Assembly: GCA_022747635.1 (NCBI GenBank)
Contig: JAKTNV010000061.1
Span: 2,371,501 to 2,435,500 of the forward strand
From: Hetaerina americana
Lineage: Eukaryota > Arthropoda > Insecta > Odonata > Calopterygidae
Length of the DNA: 64,000 nt
Reading direction: 5' to 3'
In this document: piece after piece, positions 22,216-35,574 of the stretch
Numbering within the stretch: the first letter of the stretch is position 1
How the letters are laid out: the number at the start of each line of letters is the position of its first letter
Program-made: the position numbers and the translations under genes
Notes under the pieces: model-generated
Databases searched by the model: none
Seen by the model: only the letters and a program-made list of their open reading frames with translations
Told to the model about the DNA's origin: nothing

Positions 22216-23960
22216 TTGATAACTGTGTTTATGGTTTATTTAGATAAAAATGAGTAAAAATTTGGTTCTGTAATTCTTTTACATTTCCATTCAATCTTAT
22301 TCAATAAATTTAAAATTTATTAAATAAGATTCACATTTTTTCCTGCACAGATCTATTTCCGAGAGTTTGTATCGTATGTATAAAAACGTTTAAAATTTAA
22401 TTTTTCATACTAATAAATTTTTAGATTAACTGCATATCAACTCTTTGGAGGTTAATGTCACGTTCCAGACTATCATATGCTAAACATTTTTATTAGTTTG
22501 ATTTATCATTAGCTGTTGTCACGAGTAGGGATGTATTCTAGCATGTGATTGCGCAGACGCTGGTAAAAATATGATCAACTCTATTTGCAGTGGCATTCAG
22601 TCTTGACTAGGTCAGAAGTTTACACTCAACCTACCCCTTTCCAAAATTAATGTTGAAGGACAGTGGTTCTCGGATACACGTGAGTTCGAACTTTGGAGCC
22701 ATGGGGTGACTACCCCCATTTCCTCCCCCACTGCCTACGCCCCAGCCTCAAACTAACTGATAGGTAAGCGCGTGAACTGAGCTGCCTTTAACCTGAGAGG
22801 TCGAAACACACTTTAATGATTCATTGCCCTGGCCAGGGCAGTGTAGGCTTGAGCCGACAGCTGCATTCCACTGCGCGGTAGAAACGTGCAGTAGATAAGC
22901 ATGTTTGGCTGATTATTTTTCCAAGTTAGATCAAGTATGAAGAAAGGGAGTAAAAAAGACGAACGCTAGCCTCACGAGCTTGTATTTGTCGACAATTGAT
23001 TCAGAGGACGAAGTCGCTTAGAGAAAGTGGCTTAAAATACTCCTTAATCACACGTTAGGCCCATAAACGTAATAACCCACTATAGGGTTAAAGAAACTAT
23101 TCATAAAGCCTGTATGAGATTAAATGTGAATGTATTGTGCATAAAATTGAGTGTGAAAACATTTCAATGGTAAACATGTCTCCCTCGGGTATTTAAAGTA
23201 CTTTTACAAAATCACTGCTTTAAGAGTTGATGTTCTCGAGTGCATCCAATATTTTCCTAAAAGCAAGTATTACGGTGTGCAGACAAAATTGAGTAGTAAC
23301 TTATAGGTGATAATACTTCGCTCGTCATTATTTGTGCCAAGAATTTTCAAATTAAAGGTGGTAGTTTTAAAAAATCATTGGTTGAAAAATATGAATAATT
23401 CGCAAGACCAAAATTTGATCTTTCTCTATCTAATTACTACATGCGCTGACGTCTACCATAAATTAAATCAATTGATTATTCCTCGGCCTTCTGCATTGAT
23501 TCATTCTTGATCTTCTAATATGATTTATTGTTTACAGAATTCAGTAAATGCTTCAGGAACTTGTATTTGTACTTGTAGGAAATTGTATTAGCTGTTCTTG
23601 CTCTCGTTCGGAGTTCTTTTTTTTTCAGTATCTTCCCAACGCTAATTTTCTCCCGTTTTTTATGACCTTCCTAAAGTAACTTGGTATTTTTATTTTTTTG
23701 TCATCAATATTCGAGAGCACCACTTCAGATTTCGATTCCTTCCCTGCTCATTTCTCCTCTGCTGTTGTGGTCTACGTCTCAAAACTGCAGCAAATTAAAT
23801 TCGATATCAGTTTGTATGAGCCATTTCCTAATGGCCATGTCTATGTGATATTTCATCAGCAACATCCCTTCTAATAGAAAGACTTTCTCTATTTGGTTTG
23901 TAAGTCAATCTTTTCTTTTCCATCCGTGAATATCCTTTTGTTAAAATCTAAACCAAATCA
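22215..23960. other. no gene or repeat recognised
   Basis: Mostly AT-rich sequence without a supported feature. Confidence 0.45.
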
Positions 23961-23964
23961 AATC

Positions 23965-24215
23965 CCAGCGGTGTTGAATATTTTTCAGCGGTATCTCGAT
24001 CCCTACTTGAGGTGCTTGTGGAGGGCACTTTGAGTGAGTACGCCATCCGTCGGATGGGACGTTAAGCTGCGGTCCCCTTGGCGCCTTTCGTTAAGAGTAG
24101 GCTAATGCCGACGCCGGGTTTCTCTCCACCCTTCATCCTTTCCTGCCCATCCCCTATGGCGCAAATTACCTCAGCTGTCGGTCGCCTCCCCTAAACACTA
24201 CTACTATTACTACGA
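23965..24215 (+). repeat. SINE-C, head truncated
   Basis: Aligns almost base for base with 50525-50765: GGTGTTGAATA, then TATCTCGATCCCTACTTGAG, the CCGTCGGATGGGACGTTAAG block, GAGTAGGCTAATGCCGACGC and GTCGGTCGCCTCCCCTAAA. It ends in an ACTACTACTATTACTACG tail. The tRNA-like head is eroded here. The CGTCGGATGGG-ACGTTAAG segment resembles the conserved central domains shared by some animal SINE superfamilies; that comparison is from memory. Confidence 0.75.
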
Positions 24216-26050
24216 GGGCGATGAATATTGGTTGACCTTTTGGTACACCTTTCTTAATGTGAAGTATGAGAGAAAAAAGATCCTACGTTGTTCTTCTATT
24301 CCAATACACTGTGTTTTTCATTAAAATTGCCGACTAAAAATTCTGCATGTCTTTTGATGCGATGATCTTCAAGCTCGTCTTAAGAAGGTTTTTGCATTAG
24401 CGGTCTTATCATTATCGGGATAGGGGCAACCATATTTTTTAGGATTTTCAGTCGCATATGTTATGCTTTACCTATAGATTGCTTAAGACGAATTTGCAAT
24501 TTTGACAATTCTTATTTACGCAATTTATCATTACTCTGGCACTAAAATTTATCCTTAATCAGTATGCGTTTATCTAAAACCACCTTAAATGGTAGAATAA
24601 CAATAATTAATTATTATTAAAGGTATTGCTTAGTTCTTGGTCTTCTGTACTTCTAAGAGCAAAGCATCTTAGCATTAGATTTAGACGTAATTATGTTTTC
24701 TCTATTCCCAGACTCATCAGCGTAATTTATTATTTAAGAGTCTACGAGTATTTTGTTATCCTGTTTCTAAATTTACGAAAAGGCTCTTTTTCGGTTCATG
24801 AGAAGTTCATCATCACCCTGATTGATGGTATAAAAGTATGATGTTCCTGCATTATTGGGTTCCTCGACTTTTCTTTTCTCGAGCATATAATCGTCGGCCT
24901 TACTTAATGAAAACTTTCCATATTGATGATTAGACAAACCGCGTAATTACCACTAAATTTCCTTTTTATGACCCAGATTTTTCGATTATTTGACGTAACT
25001 ACGAGATCTGAAGATGACTAAGGAGGACAAAATCCGGGTCATCACATTAAAATTTCAGTGGAAATTACAAGTTTTATTGTATATTCCTGTTTCAAAAGTG
25101 TATTACATCTTACTTATCACAGTTTGTTTTGATTGCGTGTTGTACTCCAGTAATATTATTTTCCGGCTCAATTATTCTGAACCCGATATTTTTTCTGCGT
25201 TGCCTTCTTGTCTATTTAGCAATTTATTTATCACCCATAATAATGAAGTTTTCATAAGCTTCAGCTCTTTTACTTCCATAAGAATACCTATTATAAAGAT
25301 GTTCCCTTTCATCAACATCGTGGTATTTTTCAGGCAAATAGATTTGTAACAAAAGCAGCATAGTTTCTATTGCCATTCTTAAAAAAAGAACGTTTTAATC
25401 GTACCACAATAAGCATTTCACATCAAATCCAACAATTATGTCCTCCAAAAATCGCCTTCTTTGGGTCATTTAATTAAATTCATTTAAAAGATGTCTAACC
25501 CCCATTCTTCGCATTCTACACTCAGGTTCTCTAATTTTCAGCGTCTGTTGCGGTAAATTCCAAGCCTCAATCCTAAATTACTTAGACCACCCGACTAATA
25601 TATTCTCCCAACAAGGAGCCTTGATAGAATGTTGTATCCTTGAGCTCAGAATGGGAAACCAGAATACCTTTCGTTACTTCGTAAAACGTCGAATATTTAC
25701 TGCAGAAGGTTTTATCTGACCATTTGAAAATTAAAGGGAAAGGTTTCCGAGTCTCGGAGTAATTATGTCCTATCTCCCCTAACATATATTTCCTGATGCA
25801 TTTAGAGTCGTATTACGTACGTAGTAGGCTTTTGTATATTTCTGCCAAAGTTGAATCTTAAAAGAACTCATTACAAATGTCATTACATTTTTCGCATAAT
25901 ATAATTAATATTGAATGAAATTGACAGTCATCATCAGGATGGAATTTTTTTTAAAATCCTGATTGTATCCAAACCTCATGCGCGTCAAAGGAGCAAGGAT
26001 GTAGACATCCAACTGGTAATTGCAATTGTCCCAACGGTTGGTCAGAAATG
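24215..26050. other. no gene or repeat recognised
   Basis: AT-rich sequence. A 111-codon frame at 25014-25349 is hydrophobic and shows no recognisable motif, so it is treated as chance. Confidence 0.45.
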
Positions 26051-26059
26051 GAATTCAAC

Positions 26060-26970
26060 TCGAAGAAAATACCAACCCCTCTCCTCCCTTCTCATCCTCC
26101 TACTCGCCCTCTTACTCTCCTCTACCCCTTCTACCCTTGAGGGCAAAGAGACAGAGAGAGGGAGGGAGAGAGAGAGAGAGAGACAGAGCGCGACCACTTC
26201 TCTAATCTGCGTCTCTCCCACAAAAGCTCTCAGCCAAATTCAATTTACCACTCCGCTCTCCGCGATATGATAGACGCTTTAAAGCGAAGGGGTGGGTGGT
26301 TAAAGGGGAGACTCTTGTCTTTCCCTCCTCTCTCCGTGGGCCGAGTGAAGAGCGGGGGATGGGAGGTAGGAGAGATGTAGGGGGTGTTTAAAGGACGGAG
26401 CAACCGTGGGGGTGGGTCGAAGAGGGGAGGGGCCGAAGGGAGGGGGAAGGAGGATGGATGGCTCGAGATGCTGTCGGTGCCCCGGACGAGAGAGAGGTCC
26501 ACTTCCCCCCCTCCGACCCCTTCCATCTGAGTTCCCCTCTCCCCCTTTCCTCATCCCCTTGCCGCAGAGGACGTCACCGCGACCGTCGAGAAGGGGGGAG
26601 GGGGATAAGTGAATGTTCTCTGTATCTCTCTCTTTCCAGCGAGAGTGGCCTCCTCCTTAGAAATCCCCTTCCATCATCCGGCCGGAGGGGGCACGTGACC
26701 AGCGCGTGCCAATTCCACACCGACAAAAGGCGATCGGGTATGTCCCTGGAGGAAGGAGAGGAGTAGGGAGGGATGGGGTGTGTTTAGCCCCGCTACTCCC
26801 CCCTTCCCCTCCCTGGGCCCCTCATATTCCATCCCGCCGCCTCCCTCCTGTCTTCCTCCCTCTCCCCCCTTCAGGGTACGATGTCGACCGAGGGATGCCC
26901 TCGTATCCTAAGGCAACAGCCACCGGATGAGCTATTTGACAGGAGCATCTCGATGGTCCAACACAGAAAC
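26060..26970. other. GC-rich block with (GA)n microsatellite
   Basis: It begins C/T-rich, then has an impure GA repeat at about 26150-26190, a purine-rich stretch (GGGAGGGGCCGAAGGGAGGG near 26424) and a C/T-rich end near 26790-26870. Overlapping open frames occur on both strands but no motif is recognisable. Confidence 0.5.
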
Positions 26971-28499
26971 CTCGTCCCGCGCATATGGACATGGTCTAAT
27001 AGTTTTTATTTTGCTTTCAAGCGTTATAGAATGATTGTAACACCCCTCCATTGTAATCCGCAAATTAAAAAGAGTGATCCCGTATCATGCCATCTCGGAA
27101 ACTTGTTAGTGGCACAAATATTCGAATTACTAAGTTAATTAAATTAAAACTCAGGCGCAATCTTCAACCCGGAGGCTGGTTGTTCGTGGGTGAAGGTAGA
27201 CTATGGGTAATTTCAGTAAAGGTTAATTTATATAAGACTAATTATGGGTAAATATGGATCGATGAGAAACATTAGAGATTCAAATTTTAAATACTGGAGA
27301 GTGTCATATTTAAACTTGAACCCAGAGCGATCAGCCGAATAAACTGACTCTCTACTTCTCTCTGACAAGTCTCTACTCTAAACTGACTCTCTACATTCAC
27401 ATAAACCAGCAGATAAAAACGACTGTTCAGATACAAAATTACGAAAATATGAATTTGTTTTACCTGGTTAATTGGCGGATGATCATGGTTGAGTTTATAC
27501 ATTGAACTAAAGATTCAACCTTTCTTCAATGCCTGAGAGCCAATAAGCGTAGGAAATACGTATTATGAAGTTACGTAAATCAGTAGTTAAGGAAACAAAG
27601 GATGTTTCCAAGAAGTGAGAACCGAAGTTAAACATGAAAATATCAGTAACTCGTTTTAACCAATCGTTGCTAACTGATTCATTGGAGTGATAACTGTGAC
27701 CAATTTGTGGACATATATTTGCATTTGTCATGCTTGTACATAGAAAATGGTGCGTGATGCCTAGAATTCCTTGACATATTGAAGTATAGTATAATCTAGG
27801 TATACATATTTCATCACGCTTCCTATTGATAAATATATTTTTCTTTTGACAACTAACTTAGTAATCCATTATATGAGCATACTCGTATGTTAAAATAGTT
27901 GAAGAATATATAATGCATATTAAAACATTTTTTGTGCTCCTGTTTCTTATGTACCAACAAAATGTTGAGAGTTATACGAGAATATTTCATCATCTTCTTT
28001 TATAACAGGGCGGATTGAACTCAATGTTTTTGCGTGATATGAGTACATTCGTTGGATTTGTATTCTAAACAAATAACAAACAAACTCATTTTTTTCTGAC
28101 TATTCATGTAAGCTATATTAATACTCATATTTTTCTCAGAATTCCGTAAGAACCCGGCTATGGAAGACACACCCGTGGTTAAAGCGAATATACGTACCAT
28201 CGGCTGACGGGGATTGATGTATTTTACGTTTTTTCTCAAACTCTAGATACAATTCTTGCGAAAAAGAGAATAAATTAGTCATTATCAAAATATCTAATTA
28301 TTATTACACTGTGGTATTCTCGCATTCATCTCACGCATGTTTCCTTACGCAAATTAATATCAAATACTTGGGAGTGAATTTACCAGTTATCCGAATCTAG
28401 TTGCGGATAAGGCCTGCTCAACTGATGGCCAAAAACAGTACATTTTTCTTACACAAAACGTTTCAACGCGCCACCTCACTTTGCTTTTGAGATATACAG

Positions 28500-28500
<1 letters not shown>
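26970..28500. other. no gene or repeat recognised
   Basis: AT-rich sequence. A short direct repeat, AAACTGACTCTCTAC, occurs twice at about 27342 and 27379. Confidence 0.45.
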
Positions 28501-28504
<4 letters not shown>

Positions 28505-28593
<89 letters not shown>

Positions 28594-28692
28594 TGTATAT
28601 ATATATTTATTTATATATATATACACATATATATATATATGTGTGTGTGTGTGTTCCTATCCCTTTTCCTTATATCTGTTTCTATTTAATGA

Positions 28693-28734
<42 letters not shown>

Positions 28735-28776
28735 TTATATATATATTTATATATATATATATTATATATATGTGAA
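28505..28776. repeat. compound (TA)n arrays around a SINE-A fragment
   Basis: A TA array of about 80 bases (28505-28585) and degenerate TATATT sequence precede a GT run. GTTCCTATCCCTTTTCCTTA begins near 28653 and TATCTGTTTCTATTTAATGAG follows, a SINE-A body fragment on the plus strand. More TA arrays follow (28697-28776). It supports the link between SINE-A tails and TA microsatellites. Confidence 0.75.
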
Positions 28777-28779
28777 TTT

Positions 28780-30650
28780 CACACGCCGTCGGGCGTGGAA
28801 TACTGGGCGACTCTACCAGTGCCTACCAAATGGACCTTCGGGTTGTTTACTGTGTTAATGGTTTTTATATTATTAGCCGAAGCCAATGCACTGCCGTGAA
28901 TTTGTATCCGTTTAATGCAGTTATTTACATGAATTTAATCATGCCTATTTCGTCCCTTAGGTCTAGACCTATTAGTGGTATGCAATGCAGATAACGCGCG
29001 TTCGCGTTGGAACTACACACCATTCACCTGGATTCACACCCTAGAGGTGGCATGCGAGATGCCATGTACCTATACATGGATACCTCCCTGACGCATTAAG
29101 CGTAGCTTCTGAAAAAATACTTTTGTTTATCATTTGTTCACGTACAACTTGAGTTTCAATGAGTAAATATCTGCACGCATCGGTGGGCCTTCGAGTGTAA
29201 AGGCAGTGCAACAGGGCTGCTTATTTTTATGGAATCTTTTTAAGAACAGAGCGGTTGGAGATGTTCCAAAGCAGATATCCTCAACCAACTCCAGTATATC
29301 ATCTCCAATCTGTCACTTCCTCAGGATGCACAACTGTCATACTTAGAGTCAATTCGTGGAAGAACTCTTGAATAATCGAATCTCTTGAAAGAATTTCACT
29401 GCATAATGGATGATTTTTATAACGACGATGGAAATTGCAATGCATAAAAAAATCATTGACTTGAAGAGTTATCACACGCATTACCCGTTGAACTGTTAAC
29501 AGTTCGAAACGTTCTTGTTTATATATTTCCATTGTACGCTTTTGGTCGTGCCTTTAAGATAAGGCCGTGTGTTTCCACTCTCCCATGTGGCTCAAAGATT
29601 AGCTCGTGAGGAAGGGCAGCCTCCCGCCGCCGTGTTAGACACGCAAAAGCACGGCACGCCCTGACGTGCAACGCTCGCGGTTCTTTCGCTCCCTCAGCTG
29701 GGATTAATGGCTGCTCGGATGCGAACGGAGAACATATTGCCGATTTATTAATGATTGCGTGGGATAGAACGCGAATGTATCTTATCTACAAGACTGCCGG
29801 TAAGGACGCAGTTCACGTCTTGGACGAGATATTGATTCGATGGGAACGACACGGGGCATAGAATATTGCTATCTAGATTGACCACATTGGAGGCTACGGA
29901 GTATCTGGAAGAATAATGAAGCATTGACAAACATTTCGTTTTTCATACTGCATTTCTTAAGTGATTTACGAGTTTTTCTTCATCAAAAATGTTTTTCTTC
30001 TTTTTTTACCGAAAGATCTACACGCGGGAGCGTCACGATCATTGTCACCGTGATCACTAATGATCAAATTATACCAACTGAAGTTTATCTAGTTCATTAA
30101 AGCCTGGTAGTAATAAATTTTAACTGCTGAAAAGTGCTCTGATCCGGTCATTAATATGCTCCAATTTCACCATTTCACACCGGAAATTACGCAGTAGCTC
30201 ACTGTACTTAATGAAAACACCTGGACATGCAAAAAAATATTATATAAATGCGTAAGATTTCACGCAAAATTAGAATACAGTCGTTTCTTAGAAGCGTGTA
30301 AACCTAGGAATAAGATCAGAATAAGTTTTTTTTTTCTTTTTTAGCCACCGTGTGATGTCACTGCCATCAGTTCTTGTTATTTAAAGCCCTAATGAAATGA
30401 ACTACCTACGATCTACGAAATTTCTAGCTAATAATCTATGCCCCAAACCGAGTTGAACCCTTTATAGTTTATTAACAGTAAAATGCTCCCTCTGTAAGTG
30501 CAAATCAAAAAGTGAATTGAGATGACCCAATATTTTTTACTTCTGCGGTCTAAAATCTATCCGAGCTAACTCTGATTAAATTTTAATTTTTATTCATTCA
30601 TTTTCATATTAAATTAGCATTAGGCATTTACAAAGGAGAACCCACTGTTT
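28780..30650. other. no gene supported; one unassigned minus frame
   Basis: The minus-strand frame 29532-29299 starts with ATG and encodes 77 residues of balanced composition, but no family is recognised and no splice sites were convincing. The remaining sequence shows nothing. Confidence 0.35.
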
Positions 30651-30654
30651 TTTA

Positions 30655-30870
30655 TCTTTGCCGACCCTGGTGGCAGCAGGGTAACGTTCTCACCGCCAAC
30701 ACAGGCCGCACGCTCGATTCCCACCTAGATGGAGTTTTCCTCCACCTAGGGCATGGGTGTTTGCGTTCGTCTTCAATGTTGTACTTAGGTATTAGGTGGA
30801 CTAAGGGAATATATACCTGTCGTATCCATCTCACCCTAATAAAGTCGTTAAATAAATAAACAATTATGCC
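30655..30870 (+). repeat. SINE-E, tRNA-like head with AAAT tail
   Basis: A box-A-like GTGGCAGCAGGGTAACG (about 30670) and a box-B-like GCTCGATTCCCACC (about 30713-30726) are spaced as in a tRNA. The body runs to CACCCTAATAAAGTCGTTAA and an AAATAAATAAAC tail. A single copy in this window, so the family status is inferred from architecture. Confidence 0.5.
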
Positions 30871-33830
30871 TCTATTTGAGATTGAATGTGAAGTACATTT
30901 GAGAGCGATTGTGGATAGCGAAAAACGAAAAAGCATTAAAAGTGAAAGCGTTAAATATCAATGACGCTGAATTTACATAAATATTAGACAGGATGGCTTT
31001 CTTAATAATTTTATAAGTTGTCAAATGTAGTATATATCGTCCAAAATGAAAATCACTTGATTAATCTGAATGTAAGTTGCAACTGTCTTCATTCAGGAAG
31101 GTGAATTAGGTGAATTTATTCTAGGTTGATACTCAGGGTGCTAATCCCTGAAGCTTTCAAAGTTCACATATCTCGTGTATTTCCTTGCTACCCTGAGCTT
31201 GCGCTAGGTTTTTCGAACTTGGGTTTTTTGTGGTTTCTCAGATGTATTATCCAAGTCTCAGCCCAAATGAGGCCCTCCTAGCCAGTAGTCTGAAGCAAAT
31301 CTTAATAAGAGTAGCACACCTCTATAACATGACCTTGGTGAATGCATCATCTCATAAAACTTACCATGGGGAGTTTTTCCAGATTTAATGACAGAAGAAA
31401 TACACTGAATTAAAATACATAAAACATTAGGCATAGTAATAAAAAAGTATTATTCGATGCTAATATACACCTGTACGTCCATTAAGTTTTCATCAGCCAA
31501 TGCATGTCGAAATCTTTCCATCAGACATCAATCTTATTAATCTGATGCTTCAATAATGTTTCGACAAAAACGACAAATAATATTCGACATATAAAAATAA
31601 AACAAACGAAAAATGCCATTATCCGAGGTTACCAAGGCTGATACAATATTAGCTCATCTCTAAAATACACTATCGTCTATCCTGTCGTTTTCTTCAATTA
31701 TTTTAGAACTCTCACGCATCTCATTTTCCACTTTATATACTTAATTCAAAATTTTTCTCATAAAAATGACCACTCCCTGCGTTACGTGCTTGACACATTC
31801 CGAGGGGTCAAAGGTCCACGGATGCTGAGGTTCTAGGAAAGCTGGCTTAACTTATCAGTTCAAAATAAATCCCAACAAGACACAAACAAGTAGAACAACA
31901 ATTTTCTTCGTCATTTCCGTAATCTTAATAGGTCATCTCTCCCATTAGCTTTCATTTATCCTCCATCAAGCAACTGCACCCTTAAATATACCAAAAGAAT
32001 CGCAAATCCATTATATTTAGAAACATACTCAGAAGCATATTTTCTTTCCCCTTCTCAATACAGGACTAATTAATTGATTTTTCATTTTGACCACACAAAT
32101 ATAATAGCATGAATAAGCCATGCTAGTTATATAAGTACAAGAGATCAAAAGTAGATATATATTTGGGTAATTCCTGTATGGATCACATCTGAACCAACTG
32201 AGCCACCCATGGCACTCACTATTTGCATCAAGTACCAACTTATATCATTTACTAAGGCTCGTTCCCTTGAAATCTCGTCGATCTACGATACACACAAAAT
32301 AAAGAGTACTTAATCATAACCATGAAGCGGTCTTCAAAGTTTGTTTTATAATAGAGTCGTACAATATCATTGTATGTTCCTGTAAGATTGACGTAGCTGT
32401 TGAATGAGTTTACCACTGGGGTTATATTTGTATAACGTTTCCTCGTATTGCAGCAAGCTTCTTCGTGAGAGCAGTGCTCATCAAAACTCTCACTGCTTCA
32501 TCACAGAAACTGTGAAAAACAAAACTTCCCTCCGAAAGTTGGCTGAAAATCTATATCAGCACCATAAATTAGCTTTGAAAGGCTTATATCAATGTAATTC
32601 TCACTGCTGGTAAGAACCTGCAAATGATTTGCATAATCCCAAATGCTGCCTATCTTACATGATTTGACGCCGTAATCTTTTTGAGATGTTATTCAGACTC
32701 ATGAATCTATACTGGATTTATGCAAATATTAATGGGTGTTTTAGGAATTCAAATCGGAAAACGGTACATAACTTTGAACACTAATTTTAACATATTATTC
32801 GAAAGTAACATGAAGTAGATTTCCAAAATTTTTAATAGAACCTGAAATTCTGGGCTATCTGAAATACTGAGTACTCTCGAATTTACACTTCCTTTTCTAC
32901 TAAGTAAGATCATTACTGTATCAATATTTTGTTATGCCTTATGACCGGAATTGTCTTTTGAAATTAAGTTAGCATAGTTGAATTTTATTTCCCGATCCAT
33001 ACGAAAATATTTGGTATACTTTCAAGCTGAGTTAGTGAAACTTGATTCGAGGCAAAATTCAACATATACATAAAATTCAACCTGTAATTAGTGCCATTGC
33101 ATATCTCCAGAAATTCCATTCAACATCAATTCTGTGATCTAATGACAAACAATTCATTTTCCGGTTATTAAATTCTAATAATCTAGTTTATCTGGAAATA
33201 TTCTTAGCAAAATTATTTCTTCAGTAATTATGTTTTTCATTCAGAAGTTATTGCCCCGAATTGGAATACACCGGCAGCACACCCTGAGAAGCGGTGTTGT
33301 TGTAAATGTATTTTTCACGTGGCGTTATCCAAAAAAACAATTTCCAATAATGGATCATACTCCCAATGAGATCTTTGTTAGAATAATTTTTCTAGCTAAA
33401 TTTCTTCAAATTTTCAAAGTGATTAAAGATGGTATTTTAATACCTATTGATTCTTTGTTAAAATAGATTATTTTCCCCAATGGCTTTCCCTGTACACAAA
33501 GTTCAAATGGCCAAACTTTGATGACTATTTTTACAAAAAATACAATGCAAAAAATTAGGTTGCATACTTCTTTGCTGTACATAGTGTTTCAACGTAGGGA
33601 GGGTTAAATACCCAAGTGCATGATTTTGAATGATTTACAAAGTTCAAAGGAGAAGTGGTAGGCCTTTGACGAGGTGTAATAACACCTTAAAGGGAAAATA
33701 ATCATTAACCCTCCGGTAACGATAACGCTTGAAGCAAGCGGGTACATGAACTTCGTATTTTAGTTCAATTTCGAGGGACCGGTATTCACTTGAGAGCCGC
33801 ACTCGAGCGTTGCAGATGAGTGGATCGAGA
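30870..33830. other. no gene or repeat recognised
   Basis: AT-rich sequence. A nested inverted repeat lies at about 31506-31567 (TGTCGAAA with TTTCGACA outside, CATCAGA with TCTGATG inside). No coding feature could be supported. Confidence 0.45.
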
Positions 33831-34480
33831 TTCGGGGCGACGTGATTTTGGAGGTGAGAGGAAGAGAGGGGTGGAGGACCCCCCTTATACGACCCACTCA
33901 CGGAAAAAGGCCAGATACAGCGGGCGACGGCAGTCATTTGTCAAACAAAGCGACTCCCCCCGCTCCGAAATCAATCGTGTGGGATCCGCGAAGTGAGGAA
34001 AGGGCGTAAAAAAGATTGCTTAACTTTCAAAGGAAATAGTCCCATTAAAACGTGACTGAGTGGGAGTTGGAGAGGTTTCGCTTGGACGAAGGTGGAGGAC
34101 GGGGGGAGAGGGGGAAGTGGGCGAAGCAGGTGTCCAAGGGTCGCGGTGGAGAAATTGTAAGAAGTGTCGGTTTTAAGGAGGAGGAGGGGGGGCCGCTGAC
34201 CCCTGCAGAAACCACCATCATCCCCCCATCCCACAGACGACCTCCCGAACTCCCCCAGAAATGAATGCGCTCACCCTCTTCAATCAGAGTGGCGAAGATG
34301 TTGGAAGTGAGGGGTAGAGGTTGAGGAAAAGCACTTCGTCCCCCCTAATGACACAGGGACGCCCACCGCAGTACCACCGCATGGACCACTCTTAAAAGGA
34401 TCAGGCCTCTCGCTTATGCGGGGACGCCTCCTCCCGTCCCCGACGTCGACATCATTGAGTGAATGCTGAGTTCCCGCAGT
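33830..34480. other. GC-rich, purine-rich block
   Basis: Purine-rich on the plus strand near 34070-34195 (GGAGGACGGGGGGAGAGGGG), then C-rich. Same character as the other GC-rich blocks, and no gene was identified. Confidence 0.45.
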
Positions 34481-34499
34481 GCGGGGAATTGTGGCGCCA

Positions 34500-34640
34500 A
34501 ACAAGGTTTTATATGCAACTACTCACCAACCATTGCGCATCCAAATTCGCACAAAATATCTGCGGAGTATTATCACGGAAAATTGGGTTAGTTAATAGAA
34601 TAGCCTCCGGCGTCCCCCAACGAAGCATTCTCGGTCCCAC
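34500..34640 (+). pseudogene. short LINE reverse-transcriptase fragment
   Basis: The frame 34459-34644 contains NRIASGVPQRSILGPT, matching the RT motif S-G-V-P-Q-G-S-x-L-G-P with Gly changed to Arg. A stop follows at once, and neither the upstream palm A nor the downstream F-A-D-D is seen. It is a small relic, probably of the LINE-1f group. Confidence 0.6.
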
Positions 34641-35394
34641 CTAGTTTGAAAAAAAATTCAACAATTTTGTGTGCTTTTGGCCGAGGGAAAACACTATATT
34701 AATTACTAGTTCATTCAATAGGGGCAAATGGGTGGTGCCTTTTTTTACGGGTGCTGTAATTAGATAAATCCCAAGCAGCATGTTGCAGTGCACTTCCATG
34801 ATTAGAAATATAATTGCCTTTGAGTTGTGCGTATTAGTAGAGCCCTTGGTAATGGTGGACTTACTCGTACAAGAATAGGAATAGCACTAGACATATCTGA
34901 AGAGTTGCAGTAATAATACTTATCTTGGCCAAAATAGTAGCCAAGATGTACAAGTATATGAATAAAAATTAAGTAGCAGTGTTTTCTAGCTTCAAATGAC
35001 CTCTCCTTGAAAAAGCGTTGAGTGTCAAGGATCCAGAGAAACAATTTAATGTTCTCATTCACTCTAAATGGAAGTGAAAACTTCTAAGTTCCTTAAAAGA
35101 TATCACAAATAGGCAAACAATTTCACACATATGTAAATCTTAGGTGGAAAAGAGAAATGTGAAGACATATGACTCAAAACCATGCTTGGGGTAATAACTA
35201 GGTGATGAATGATCTAAAAGTGATTATTAATCTCTGAAATCTCATAGTACTTGTTCATTACTAACTCTGACTGTTTCCTAGCGTATACTAATAGAGTACT
35301 CCATATTTTGTAACACGAAAACTCATCTCCTCAACCTTTGTCAAACGCCTTTAATATCTGAGTTTACTTGCTACTAATAATTGCGTAATGTTGG
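34640..35394. other. no gene or repeat recognised
   Basis: AT-rich sequence up to the insertion site of the Penelope-like remnant. Confidence 0.45.
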
Positions 35395-35406
35395 TCAACA
35401 TAATGC

Positions 35407-35574
35407 TTCGTTTAAATGAATATACTTTGTAACTTCCACACAATTTTTATTCGTACTACCGGTTTCAACGCAACGGCGTCATCATCAGGTACCTCATGAT
35501 GACGCCGTTGCGTTGAAACCGGTAGTACGAATAAAAATTGTGTGGAAGTTACAAAGTATATTCATTTAAACGAA
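35407..35574. repeat. 168-bp near-perfect palindrome, no spacer
   Basis: The sequence is symmetrical about 35490/35491 (inside GGTACC). All 84 pairs are complementary except 35486 with 35495 (C opposite C). The outermost four bases on the left also form part of the target duplication. Such a structure would extrude as a cruciform or give a long hairpin when transcribed. Confidence 0.95.
35453..35493 (-). ncRNA. hammerhead ribozyme-like motif, intact core
   Basis: Read on the minus strand: GGTAC (35493-35489), CTGATGA (35488-35482), one extra T (35481), stem II GACGC (35480-35476) with GCGTT (35471-35467) around CGTT, GAA (35466-35464), ACCGGT (35463-35458, self-complementary), A (35457) at the cleavage position, and GTAC (35456-35453) closing stem I. 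The layout equals that at 11143-11183, including the extra T, although stem II and stem III differ in sequence but keep pairing. The plus-strand copy in the other arm (35488-35528) reads CTCATGA, changing the conserved G of the core. Activity is inference. Confidence 0.65.

Noticed and set aside
25925..25950. Hammerhead-like CTGATGATGAC on the minus strand near 25.94 kb
   Set aside because: No GAAAC half or pairing stem I is present within range.
28481..28858. 125-codon Tyr-Ile repeat frame
   Set aside because: Translation of TA microsatellites, not a protein.
31506..31567. Nested inverted repeat as an RNA gene
   Set aside because: The stems are only 7-8 bp with mismatched spacing and fall within the range expected by chance in AT-rich DNA.
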